From Phialocephala subalpina (taxonomy: Eukaryota; Ascomycota; Leotiomycetes; Helotiales; Mollisiaceae): 64,000 nt of DNA. A program made the position numbers and the translations under genes. The number at the start of each line of letters is the position of its first letter. Position 1 is the stretch's first letter. The notes below the pieces were generated by a model. The model searched no databases, was not told the DNA's origin, and worked only from the letters and a program-made list of their open reading frames with translations. Positions 23,328-35,463 of the stretch are shown in pieces. The DNA lies in the NCBI GenBank assembly GCA_900073065.1, contig FJOG01000002.1, positions 2,728,354 to 2,792,353 of the forward strand. Reading direction: 5' to 3'.

Positions 23328-24996
23328 TCATCTCTTAGTCGCTACACCAGTAACAACTAACTTCCCATTATTACCAGATAGAACCTCAACCTTCCACCCC
23401 TCCTTCATAAGCATCTTCACCACAGCAGGCCCCAACTTCCCCCTCCCACCATCAGTGTGCCTCCCCTGACCGGTAACAATGAAATATCCACTCCCCACAC
23501 CTTTCCCACCAACTCTCCCTTCACCCAGTTGATGCCACCAAGCTGTGACCTTCTCCCTACTGACCCTCACGGCGTCCTTGACATTCAATCCATGCAAGTC
23601 CAACTCGTTTCTCGTACTTTGAGTTGCAACCAAGGCATCTGCAGCATCACTCACAGCACTCCTAGCTTTGGCATCAAGATCCCTGCCAATTTGCGAATAG
23701 TATGCAGCAACTTCACCCATTAGATGGTTTGATTTACCCTTTCGGTACGCAGCATGAGCCTGCGTAAACGCTGCATTTCGTCCTTCGCGGTAACTCGACA
23801 CCATGGCTGCAGCCTCGGCACGATCAAAGGGTTGAACAGCATTGTGAGCTCGGAGTTTAGCCTTCGATGGTTCGGGATCTAGTTGAAGCGGTGCATGGCG
23901 GATGTCGAGTCGTATTCCGGATTTCTTGTTGGGACGAGAAGCAAGAGCCTTCGCGAGATCCCTTGCATTGGATATCGAGGGATACGTGATCTGGACCAGG
24001 ATTTCCATTTCTGATTGAGGAATGGTAGGGTAGTCTTGTCTCAGTTCTGCAGTGTTGATCTGGACCATGGGGTCATCGGATTCGATGTTTAAAGCTGCGT
24101 GCGCCTGGACGATTGCTGAGATTGTAGTCGGTACTGATCCTCCGCTGTTGTGAAAGATTGAATTGACTTGCTGTATCGGCATACCGGTCTTGTCTGCGAT
24201 GAATTGAATATCCTGTTTTCCGGTATCCCATTTGCTTGCTGGAGATTCGGGAGTTGCAGGACTGGCAGGGCTCTCACTGTGCCATTCTTCTGCTCGTGTA
24301 TTGCGTTTCTTCTTCCCCTTGCCCTTTCGCGGTCGGCGACTAGCTTCGCTTTCTGAGAAAGCTTCGATTCCTCTATGACGGGTACCACTCTCCTCCAAGA
24401 AAGACTGTGTCATGAGCTCGTCAATAGCTAGTCCTCCGTCTCCTTTGCATTTTTTCAAGGTCCATTTAATGTCGAAAGGGTTCAAGGCCGGGAACATGCC
24501 CATGAGTATGTTTTCTTTGCTTTCCTGATCGAGTCCATCAAGTGGACTTGGGTATGTCTGATCCGTGCTGTCATCTCTGCTGCCTTCTGAGAAGTCTAGT
24601 CCATCGAGGTCCAAGGAGGAAAGATCCTGATTCAGGGATGTGTCATCTGTCTGGCTCCTCCAGCCTCGTGCGCTTCTCGCACTCGCGCTCTCATCCTCCC
24701 CCCTCGCACTTTCTTGATCATCGTTTGTTCCGCTTGCGCCGCTGGGATCAAATCCGGTCGCTTCGTCGCTTGTAACAGTGGATTTGAGGATCTCGAGGGT
24801 GTGTCGCGCTTCTTCCAGCTGTGACGCGTTGGCAACATCGTAGTCCGAGAGGATGGCTAGAACTGTAGATGCATCGATGTATTTAGAGTATTCTTCCTAC
24901 AGCGACAAACACATAGTTAGACAATTCTATAAGCGAAATATACAGTGTCGAAAAACGTACCAGCAATTGAGCTTGGAGCCCCGCGATATTGGTCAT
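23328..24996 (-). CDS. CUE-like/DUF1771/SMR-domain endonuclease (Cue2-like)
   Basis: Two exons (24996-24961, 24896-23328) give 534 residues. The 36-nt first exon encodes MTNIAGLQAQLL and joins EEYSKYIDASTVLAILSDYD. A CUE-like helical segment follows (KENILMGMFPALNPFDIKWT), then a basic linker (RRPRKGKGKKKRNTR), a second CUE-like unit (DIQFIADKTGMPIQQVNSIF), DUF1771 (YREGRNAAFTQAHAAYRKGK), and a C-terminal SMR domain with LDLHGLNVKDAVRV and GSGYFIVTGQGRHTDGGRGK. This layout matches yeast Cue2 and its relatives, which cut mRNA in stalled-ribosome (no-go) decay. The LDLHG and GQGRHT motifs are the expected catalytic and binding elements. Orthology to Cue2 is inference from architecture, so no symbol is given. 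Confidence 0.85.
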
Positions 24997-26017
24997 CGCG
25001 AGGCAACCGACCTAGGGTGGCACCTTCAAGAGAGGTCTTTGTATGGTCTGATCCAAAGGAGAATTCGTAGTTTTGAGTGAGAGTTTATGGTAGTTCCTGA
25101 ATACATGGTGCAATGGTGGGATAGTGGTTTTAATTTGGACTTGCCTTCCAACATCGTGAAGTCATACGGCTGGATGCCCTAGTCTCACGGACCGAGATTT
25201 ACCGTACTAGCCCAACATGGCTGTTCTTTTCCTCAGATGATGCTCGAGTCGATGCCGACGAGATACTAGCAGAGAGAGTATTTTTATTCTCATCCGAGGA
25301 CCAAACAATGAAGTTTTGATGTCAATTGTCAGCTCCGAAATCCATAAGGGTTGGGGCGATCTCTTCAATTTTACAGTAGCAACGGTAGCAACTTTTACAG
25401 GCTATCAGTACGCTGAAATATCACAGGGTAACCTAAGTGTAAGCAACTGCGTGCTTGGAAATGACCCCACTATGGATTGGCCGCACCGAGAGTGCTTTGT
25501 TCTTTAGGCAGTATTCTCTCATCTCGCAGAAATGCCTTTCATGATCCTCGGCAGACATAATATGACGATGACTCCGTTTTTTCCAGCTTCACCTAAAGTT
25601 CTGGAATAAACAGAGTCTCTAGCAAATCCTGATAATATGCAATTCAAAATGTACTGCAAAGGCTGGGAGATGAGAAAGAGAATGAAAGAAATCTACTCTC
25701 ATACCAGGTCAATTCACATGGACAAACAGTTTATGACTGGGGGATGAATTCATATATCTAATGGACTGCAAAAAGCTGAACCCGGCCTTTCATATGATCC
25801 TCCACGGGTAATACGCCCAAACGACCATCCATGCAATCTGAGTTGATGAACCACTCGAATTTTCGGTGGCTGAGAAACATGACGGGCAGCTCGTGATACA
25901 TAAAATGCAAGGAAAGCACCGATCATCTGGTGGAAATAAAACGCTGGGATCGAAACCACCGCTCAATGTGATGCGCAATGCTGGACTCACTTGTTGTGAC
26001 CTTTCAATATAGACACC
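24997..26017. other. Intergenic, no gene seen
   Basis: Holds the promoter of the SMR gene and the 3' UTR of UFD4. Short frames show no family resemblance or coding character. Confidence 0.45.
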
Positions 26018-29000
26018 CTATGACAAGTGGAAAGCTCCTTGCCCTTCCTTGATCGCAATATTCATACGACGTCGCATAACATCTAGTGAAGTGTAGTCGG
26101 GCAATTTGAGGTAGTTCACACATGTCATGACGCTGGGTAGGTAGTCGTCAGACGTGTATGGTGGCTCGCTTGGCTTGCAAACGACCGTGAACATGGGCGT
26201 CAAGGACTTGAAGCCTGTAGAACATGTTAGTATCGGTTTATTCCATTGTTCAAAGAAGTACTTACCTCCAATCGGGAGCTTTGGACTACCCGTCGTAAAC
26301 TGCAGGAAATCTCGGCGTTCAGGTAGTGTAAGTTCGCTCATGGTCTGTAGCAAGTTCTTGACACTTCTGCTATCCATATTGAAACCATGGTCTGCCTTGA
26401 TGGAGTCCATGAGAGCTAGAAACGGTTAGTAATGAGCCATAACATGTGGATGCTAGAAGGGAACTCACTCTCTAGTGACCAATCTTCCTCGATTCTGCCA
26501 AAGAGCATGACCAGCTCATCTGGTGTGAATGCACTTAAAGCCGAATATGGGAAAACCTGTGTGAATCCGGCGCGGAAAGCATCGACCTGTCGCTGAACAC
26601 CACTGCCCAAAGTCATATCGATGACTCGTTCCAGATAAAGCTCGACATTATCGATCGAAACCGACATCTGAGAACCATTTGGAAGGAGGTCAATGGAAGA
26701 GTATCCGGGAAGAGTGAAGTCCAGTCCTAGGTCGTCAATGTGAACATTATCAATCTCGAGAGCTTCTGCATGGGCGACTTTTTGGGCAGGGGTCAGATTT
26801 GGATTCTCATCAATGGCTTTCTTTCCGACGGCGAATTTCTTGATCAACTTCAAAGACTTTGCAAGCCAAGGATCGACTGTCTTGACGGCTCCTAAGGATG
26901 GTGTGACTGGATTAGAACCGTCACCAATTCGGAAGAAGGTTGGATTGAACGAGACATCAATGATGCGAGAATCAATCATGGATCTGGCAACGAATTTTCC
27001 GAGCATCTTGAATAGATGAAGAATGCGTTTTCCGTTCTCATTGGAAGCCTGTTCTTCACTCATCGGTGCCGGGAAAAGACCACGAATACCGAATGCATAT
27101 TCGTCGGCATCGTTGGCATCTGTCTCTCGCCAGAGCTTGAGCTTCTTCTTAGAAAACTCTTTTGACACCGTTGAGTAGAACTCCAAGGTAGGACCAAGAC
27201 CAGTTCCGACTTCTTCAAAATATTCAACTTCTAGGATGCTTTGAGAGGCGCCATACAACTCCATGACCTTCAATGCCGACTCGAGAATCTTAGACCGTGA
27301 GATCCGAACCTTCTGTCGTTGAAGTCTACCAAGAAAAGGTCGTTCATCACGATGACGATCTCGACGAGACTCTTCAGCGGACTGAGCATTTTGCCACCTA
27401 GTCATAGAGCGAGCATATCCAAAAGATGTAGATTGCAAGAAGAGGTGTCGTGTCTCGAATGGAAACAAGAATGGATACAGACGGGCAAGATCTTCACTCC
27501 AGCTAGGAAGGCAATTGCTCGCCACAATGAGCGGCTCTTCGAGTTGTCTATTGAGCTTGGCGGTGAGCTTCGTGTTGACGAATTGGGACAGTGGCTCAGC
27601 ATTAAGCTTCAGAGCATCTTTGTTCTCTGCCAGAACATCATCTAGGTTTGCATTTAATGCATGTAATATGTTGAGAAGGCGAAGGATGGATGACGTGGCA
27701 GGATGCTTATCCAATGAAGCCGGGATACCAGAGGCTGTCGTCTCGGTGCTGACTTCGGAAGCTTGAGTAAGAGAGCTTGGCTCTGGAGGTGGAGGGCCAG
27801 GGACTCGCTTGAACTTGATTGGATGAATGGCCGACCAGACGCTCCGGTTTGTATGCTCTTCCACAGTTGTTGAAGTGCTGTGGACAGCACGGTATATGGT
27901 GGTCTCATTAGTAATCACTTTTTCGTCAAGGCTAAACTCGATATGCCAATCTTGTGGTACGGCTTGAATGGCAGCAGCATATGACATAGGTCGTGAGGCC
28001 GAAGGAGTGCTCAGAGCTGACTGGGCGGCTTGCAAAGCTGATGAACGAGGATTAGTCCCAGGTAGTTGCGATGGTGTAGCGACCCTATAGAGAAGTTAGT
28101 ATTAGATCCACAACGGATGTAAAGAGCTTAGGCGCTGAGCTCTCCCGAATGTCCCGAGGGTCTCGGTCCTTTTTAATATCCTGAAAACAAAGGCAAAATC
28201 TGACGTACCGGGTACCGTCTTCCTTGCGTGCAGTGACCTTACCACCTGCAGCGACTTCGAGATTCACAGCCGTGGGATCTGGAGGCGATCCTTCGTCCAT
28301 CTCATCTTCCAGATCGCCAACTATAGTGTCTAAGGCGGTGCTGTCCTCCATATCCTCATCATCTGTGAGCTGTCTCTCATCTGCACATTCCAATGCACCA
28401 GCTAAAGTGTCCTCATCTTGCATAGGGGGAGGAGGCGCTGGATCTGTTTGTGCTTGGCGTCTGCTAGATCGACGAGAGGTGGACTTTTCCTGAGGGGTGA
28501 TTGCTGCAGACTGGCCTCCAGAAGCTGGTGTTGCAGCGGGAGCTGTCTTGGACTTTGCCTTTCGGGAGCTTCGAGTTGTTGATGGAGTTGGTGCCGTGGG
28601 GGTAGCGGCGTTTGCGGAGGCTAAACCACGTTCTAGAAAACGAGCTTGAGCATTAGAAGATCCAGAAAATGGGTTAGGCATACCAGCAGCTGCAAGTGCG
28701 GCCAACGCACTTGAGAGACCCTCTCTCCTTGAACCTCGAGATGGACGTTCGGTCATGCTGATTCTCGGACGTAGGTAGTCATCAAGAGCCTTGAATGTTG
28801 CGATAGCATGGATGGAGACCATAATATTGCGATATGGCTTTGGTATCTCCGAGTCATCGTCAGCGACCAATTTGAGGCGAATCTGCTTCGCAAGCATCGA
28901 CGCAGCGCTGCTCCTATTTCCGTCGAAAGTGTTTTGGTGAACAGTGATGACCTCGAAGTGCTCCGAACGGCTCAAGAGATCTTGTAATTTGTGAATGAGA

Positions 29001-32000
29001 ATGCTGAAAGGGGTCGCTGGCGAGTCTGCTGCGGTAGTCTTGGGCTTGTTTGAGACTGTTCGACCCATGAAGACCTCGAGGAACGCCGAGCGTGCATCGT
29101 TACTCAGTCGTTCGTCTGGATTGTTGAAGACAGAAAGGAGAACTCGAACGACCTCGGAGTTCAGTAGTTCAGCACTTGTGACACTCTCCAAGACATCGCC
29201 ATCGAAGTAAGAAGCAAGTGTGTTAAACAGATCAATGCCATTGCCCTTAGCTTGACCAAGATAATGTGCCTCAATCTCCGAAGCAAGGACCTGAAGACTG
29301 GTCAAGATCTTTGTTGCCTTCTTCTTCATGTTCTTGCTGTTCTTTTCTGTCTCATGGACATCCAGAAAATTCTTGGCTCGTTGAGCAATGAGCTGCTTCA
29401 TACTGGAGGTATCATGTGGTGTCCGATGTTGTGGCCCATCCAAAGACATCGTGGATCCTCTTGAACTTGCTGGTGATGGACTGACGTCGTCTGGGACATC
29501 ATCCTGCTCGTTCTCATCCTCATTCTCGTCATCTGAGGAATCGTCATCATCGTCACCAGGTTCTCCACGATCGACCTTCTCGGAGATTTTCTTGGTACCA
29601 TTAGCCTCGGTGGAATCTGCCGCTTCAATGACCAGGGAGTCTTTCGAGGTGGAAGAACCGGCATCTGAAGTTACTGCCAATTTGGAAACCTCGGCAATCA
29701 CACCCTCACGGTAGAACTGGTAACGATAGATGTCGTCAAGGCGGTCCAAAAGCAGCTCAGCGGCCTGAAGTGCATAATTGACAAGGCTTGGATGGTCCTG
29801 CTGTGAGAGTATTGCCGCCAAAAAAGAGGCATACGGAACGGACCGTAAAGCTTCCAGCAATATGTCCTTGTCGAGATTCGATAGCATCTTCAATTGAGCT
29901 GTCAACACCTTCTGACGAACGCTCAGATTGACAGTGCTGGAGAAGGCATCCGTCAATGTTGGGAACAGGATGATGGCGAAACGCTTAACTTCGTCCTTGC
30001 ATCCTTCCAGGAGCTCGAGGCGTTTCTCATTTGACGACTGCTTTCGAGAGCTAGAAGGGGGAGCTGCAGGTGGTGCAGATGCAGGATCAATATCCATAAT
30101 CTCATCCAAGGCCGGCTGAGATTCTCTGGGCAAACCAGGGAGGAGTTCACAAATGACATTCAAAGTCTCAATGACTTGCTCTCGAGGCCTATGGATCAAT
30201 GCTTGCATGATGACGACACTGTCCAGCTTCGATGCAAGATCCTCATCTGGGTTTGGAGGCGAGACACCGGTCAAAATCTGGTACAGCGTTTCGACCACAT
30301 TCATCTTGAAAAGTTCCGCTGATAGGCTTGCACTGGCTTTGGCCGTGAATGCTAGGACTCGTAGAAATTGGGTATGGATATTCGGCCCAATGAGATTTGT
30401 TGTTCCAGGCAGTAACAAACGAAGGATGGCTCTAAGCAGGTCCGTGCTAACAAGCTCTTCGAGTTTTTCGGGGTGATATCTGAAGCTTTCCACGATACGG
30501 GACACACAAAGGGAGCCCTGCTCTACGACCTTTTGATCGCTGGAGCTGAGCACATTGAGAAGGATCCCCATAACATCTCGAACCGTGTCAAATGAGTCTT
30601 CTGGGATGTTTCGGCAGCAGTTCGCAGCCGTAGTGACAGCGGTTCTCTGCGTACTTGTGGCGAAGAAGTCAAGGTAGGTCAGACAAGCGGTTAGTCCACC
30701 TTCGCGAACAATGGATGCGGGATATTCGACAGAGATCTTCTCTAAAGTCTGTACGTTGTTAGATAGTGCTTCCTTATAGGACAAAGGGAACTTACGCTGA
30801 GTGCTTGCTCGGCCAGATCAATGAAGTGGATCTCAAGGAGCTTCGCGCAAAGTATAGGAACGGCTCCTCCATACACTACATTCGCTGTGCTGGCAGGCAG
30901 TGCCTCCATAAGATTGGCAAGGCAACGGCAGGCAAGCAGCATAATCTCCTGACAAAATTTGTTAGTAATGGTAGACGATACAGGTCCAAAATGGTTCCAG
31001 GATGACAGTGTGCCATTAGTCGAGCCTAAGGCTCGAGTGATGGGCGGCCTCCTTTCGGATGTGGGCCTTTGTTTCTTGTGCTGGGCTAGGTGAGCAGGGC
31101 TTAGAGCAGCATAGTCACAGGGCTCGCAATAGAACTTCTTGGCATCCCTGGCCGTGTCGCGTGAATTGGCCTTGAGCTCCTTGTTCCTTTTAGGGGGTTT
31201 TCCGAGCCAATCTGCATGATTCGCCGCTTTTCTGGCACGTACTCTCACAGGACTCCGTTTCAGAGCTTTCTTAAAAGTACTTTTGTTGGATTCGTTCCTC
31301 TTGACGCGGTTCCTTTCGGCGAGTTCGGTGGCTTGAGCTGCCGGCTGCTCATCGGTGAAGTCATGGCTGCCAATGGGGCCTTCGCTGAAGGCGGGATGGG
31401 AGCATAGCCCGTCATATTCCAGAGTATCTCGAGGCCAGAGATGAGACATTCCGTAGTAGTCTTTTTTAACGGTGTACATAGCCCAGAAATCCCAAGACAA
31501 AGTAGCTTCAAGTGCAACAATCAAGACCTTGACTTTATGTTGTAAGATTGGGGGAGGAATAGGCATCCAACAAGTATTCCGTAGTGTGTAATCTAGTAGC
31601 TGACCTTCAAGGCCAACTCGAGGTACTGTGTATAGTGCAATCCGTGAAGCAACACCTTGAGAAAGTTCGGTTCTTGAGCCAATATAGGTTTGGAATCGAC
31701 AGCTTGGCTTCTCAGGTACTGACAGATGGACGGCCCATGGGCGTACAAGCTTTGAACGACGGTAGAGGGGAGATGGTGTAGGAGGTTGAAGAGTGTTGAA
31801 GATCGCAGCAGCAGCGACCAGAGACATCTGGTCCGGTGTCCAGGCAGGTACATCCAGCAGCTGGCCAATGCAGAAGGCAGTCCCATGATGAGGGGCTGAT
31901 GGTCGTCCATCTTGAGGGCAAGTGCTATCCGGCTGGAGAAAAAGGAAGGGGGAAGGGGGAAGGGGGAAGGGGGAAAATCTTACAGGGTTTTCTTCGCCAA

Positions 32001-32995
32001 AATCCGATGGCTGCATCAAAGCAACGAGTTCCTTGACGAAAGAATCTGGCGAGAAATGACCTGACAGGTTGTCTTCTGTGGACACAAGAAGGATCTCAGA
32101 CAGCTCTTGAAGGGCAATCAGCTGCACTGAAGGGTCATCCTTCTGCTTGAGGTTGACCAAGATCTCGCGCAATCTCTGGGAAACCCCTTGAATCATACCA
32201 CTCAATGCTCGTAATGTGCCCGAAAGACCCTGTGGGGGTCCTCCAGCCCCACCAAAGCCTCCAAAGGGATCTTGATCGTCATCGTCGTCGTCGTCTCGAC
32301 CATCGTAGTCTCGAGGTATTCTGTCATCCACCGGATCATCACTGCCATCATCGTCATCGACAGGTGGAGGCTTATCATCCAAACCGTGATCTAACGAATT
32401 GTCCCCATCCTTGTTACCAGCGATGGTCTTCTTTGCTCGGCGGTTGGAGCTTGGAGTCGATATGGAGGGATCTGTATTGATTGTCAGGTCTGTAGTAGAA
32501 ACTGCTCTAGGGAAATTTGACAGACCTTGGCCACCTTTCTTATTTCTAGATGACTTTCGTTTCGAAGTAGTTGATGTACTCGGTGGATCGTTGGAAGGAC
32601 CAGCAGAATCACTAAGAGATAGTCAGTACCAACAGATGTAGGACCGGGAGGAGATTCACATACCCAGGACTCGACATAACCGCAGGAGTCTTTCCTTTCT
32701 TTCGTCGAGATGAAGGTTGCGCTGCAGGTGCAGGAGGCTGTGGACGGGGAATCTCTGGCTCTGCTACCTTCTGCCGCTTAGGACGTCTCGACGATGAGGG
32801 CTTCGCAGACTCAGGCTCAGGTGCTGGGCTGGTATCTCGTGGAGGTGCTTTACGCTTTCTCGATGGTGCCGGGGTTGGATTTGGGGCAGGCGCAGAAGTT
32901 GACAGAGCACTCGTAGACGCGGTATTGGATGTGGACTCCGACGAGCTGGCTAGTTGTCTCGCCGCCGCCCTTGTGATTCTGTTGGTTGGAGGCAT
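26018..32995 (-). CDS. UFD4: UFD4/TRIP12-type HECT E3 ubiquitin ligase
   Basis: Eight exons: 32995-32664, 32611-32526, 32471-31984, 30948-30796, 30748-28209, 28084-26469, 26415-26266, 26214-26018. They sum to whole codons (1,853 residues). UFD4 is the HECT ligase of the ubiquitin-fusion-degradation pathway. The N-terminus is basic and Ser/Pro rich, followed by an acidic run (DDDDGSDDPVDD). The ARM-repeat region has SGMIQGVSQRLREILVNLKQ, EIMLLACRCLANLMEALPAS, NVVYGGAVPILCAKLLEIHF and DLAEQALSTLEKISVEYPAS; an acidic linker and a WWE-like/TRIP12 middle follow. The C-terminal HECT domain has FEEVGTGLGPTLEFYSTVSK, LFPAPMSEEQ, and the catalytic cysteine in PSVMTCVNYLKLPDYTS. All introns are GT-AG with lengths of 47-124 nt, except intron 3 (30949-31983), which carries its own reading frame (separate entry). 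Confidence 0.93.
30949..31983 (-). mobile_element. Open, in-frame spliceosomal intron encoding a GIY-YIG-like nuclease
   Basis: Intron 3 of UFD4 is 1,035 nt (345 codons exactly) and has no stop in frame with both flanking exons. Its ends are canonical: GTAAGA directly after ...GEENP, and ACTAACAAATTTTGTCAG before EIMLLACR. Residues about 80-205 of the intron frame resemble fungal GIY-YIG nucleases: QTYIGSRTELSQGVASRIAL (YIG and the conserved Arg), CWMPIPPP, KVLIVALEATLSWDFWAMYT (LEA with the likely catalytic Glu, residue 159), then YYGMSHLWPRDTLEYDGLCS and HPAFSEG. A very basic tail (KRNESNKSTFKKALKRSPVR) ends in a zinc-finger-like C-x2-C-x8-H-x3-H (YCEPCDYAALSPAHLAQH, residues 285-302). A clear GIY half is not seen; WAVHLSV may be its counterpart. 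The family match is from memory and needs a profile search. See finding 1. Confidence 0.65.
31946..31973. repeat. Four perfect copies of a 7-mer (AAGGGGG)
   Basis: On the transcribed strand this is a CCCCCTT tract about 10 nt inside the 5' splice site of UFD4 intron 3, encoding Pro/Phe/Ser-rich text in the intron frame. A pyrimidine tract this close to a donor, rather than an acceptor, is odd. Confidence 0.9.
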
Positions 32996-35463
32996 GAGTA
33001 CTTGAGTCTGAAGAAGATGTTGGATGCTGGATGAAGGTTGAAGAAGATCGAAGATGGAATTTAAAGGTGGTAAGGGCTCAAGGCAGAAGGAAGGAGCTGG
33101 TGGGAGTAGTGAATTGAATTGCCTAACCTGGAAGTAACAATCGGGGTTCTCCTATCGTTTTCGAGACTTGAAGTAGAGTTCATTCGTGAATCCATTTGCT
33201 CACGCCATTTGTTGGCAGGAGATGGCAGTAGTTGGTCAGGAGGTTGAAGAAGTTGCGTGTAGGTTTAATAGTTGTTCGTTCGTTCTGCGAGTTGTGATAG
33301 CAAGATGCTTCGCTAGCCGTAATTTGGCGCCGCCCGCAATGCCGCTTCGAGGATTAAGGTTACTGGAAACCTCCCTCAAATACAAGAAAAATAAAGATGC
33401 ACAAGGATTGTTCAGAGGTACTAGTTGCTTCGGTCAGTCTTCTAGATCTTTGTAGACCTTGGGCAACTAATTTGTTCCCAACGAAGAATGTTATCGATAC
33501 ACGTATCACCGAACATTTGGTCGCCATAAAAACTTCGGGACGATGACGCGATATGGCTGCCGCGCCCCAATATTTCCATTTCAAACTTTCAAATGCCTTA
33601 CAGTCTGCCACATACTGTCTACATACTTCAATGCTCGGTTCTCTACAGCTTGCTGAATGTTGTTGTGCGCTTGTAGCCTTTTCTGTTGTGTAGCGTTTTT
33701 CTTGATAATCCACGAGCTTCCCCACGCCATTCTTGCTTCCGGCACATCGATGAATATTATCTAAATATTGTTTGGCATGAAGGAGAGAGATTCACAAACT
33801 GCTATCGGTTTAATGCGATGGGATCTTCTAGTACTGTTCCAAGCACTGTTGGAAATCGAAAATATCATCTCTTGACCAACACTCCTCGAATCTCCATGGT
33901 TTCCAGTTGGTTTATTAAGATAGCCAGACGGTCCTAATCGTTGAAGTCTCCAATGATCGTTTCGTCTCATGTTTCCACTCAAGATGTGCTGTCAATCTCC
34001 CTTAGTTGTGTTTTCGTCTGATTCGCTTGTAATGGATGAGGGAAAACCAGCAACATTGGACACAGCGCTCAAGGACTGTTGCAAGACACCTAGGACTTTC
34101 AAGTATGATTTTCTATTACTGAACCATTTTCAGTGCCTCTGGGTGATTGCATGCGGCGCAACGCGAGAATCTCCGGATTGCTCAGAAACCCATGTGATGA
34201 TATCGCCAAAGACGGAAGGGAAATCTGCCAAGCATGCTCTGCTCGATACCGGTAAACGTTCGCTCTGAAAGGTATCGGCATGAACTCCGAATAACAACTA
34301 CCGAGAGAAAGAGAAAGTAATCCGAAAATTATGGGCAAGGTATGCCTCTAACATAGCCCGGTTGAAGAGCTCACCTATAGATCAAGGAGGAAGCCTCTTT
34401 GAACATGGAGAATGCAAAGGGTTTATGATGCAGGTACGCATCCCGTGCTCATTCCGAATAAATATAGAAATATCATTACAGATGTCTCCTAGGTCTAGGG
34501 ACACGGCTTATCAGCCTCAAAACTCACGATATTGATACGGGTAGTGGGGTTCCTCGTAGAGGGGTTCCTTCAAGGGTCCAAAGAGGTTAGCATAGAATAA
34601 GCATTGCGCAATACCCACAACCCCCTCGAGAAAGGTCTGATCAGAACTTCTGCTCTCAGACCTTCAAGCAGACCAGGATGTTGTCGCCGCTTATCTACTG
34701 ATGATGCAAGAGCTTCTAACAATTGTCCCTTCTTCTGACCGACAATTTGATGACTCTCGGTATGAAAATTGTCAAACATTTTTGAGGGCCTCAGACTCAC
34801 GCACTAGTATCATGTACTGAGCAATACTGACGACGAGCCTGATAATTGCAATTCCAGTTGCGCCGACGATCTCGGTGCTCTGAAACAAGTCATCGCTTGC
34901 ATTAAATGACTCGAGGATTGACTTGCACCCTGAATCAGTGAAGAAACAAGAAGATTCTCCAAATGATCGACAGCGATGAGACGATGTCCCACGGGTAGGC
35001 AAGTAATGAAGCTTGTCTACCACAAAGAAAAATATTGAAAAGCGTCGCATTGTCTAAATCCGTAAGAAGGAAAAGTCCTCAGTGACATTCTGACTTCTCG
35101 CTTTTAGAGTACTCTGATCTCCTTGATATCTCCGTTCAAATCAAAATCCCGCCACCTTTTCAGTTAGCCTCCCGACGTCCGGTGAAGCTTAGAACACTTT
35201 AGCGGGGCAATCGACCCAAGGCGACAACCGCTCTTGGCTACCTACCAACCTCTGTACAAGTACGACTTCTTTTCATATTTCTACTTCCCGGAGCGCCTTT
35301 CACCTTCCATGCTATTGCGAACTCAAGCTGCCCTAAACTTTATCGCAAATATACCACGATCGGCTACCTATCGACTGCCCGTAAACCCCCACCCAATCGT
35401 CCCGTTCTTGCTGCGACATCGACTACATTGAACCCTCGAAACCTCTCCTCTCAACCTGCACTC
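32996..35463. other. 2.5-kb intergenic region, no supportable gene
   Basis: Holds the UFD4 and NMNAT promoters (divergent). Frames on the minus strand at 34570-35050 (for example SILESFNASDDLFQSTEI, QLLEALASSVDKRRQ) have some helical character and could be a relic, but there is no start, no clear splice chain and no family I recognise. The remainder looks noncoding. Confidence 0.4.

Noticed and set aside
28085..28208. UFD4 intron 5 (124 nt), open for 39 codons
   Set aside because: It ends in stops before the acceptor, is not a multiple of three, and has no domain; an ordinary intron, unlike intron 3.
34570..35050. Minus-strand frames that recall the N-terminus of STAND/NLR-like fungal proteins
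   Set aside because: No start, no convincing splice joins, and the resemblance is too weak to name.
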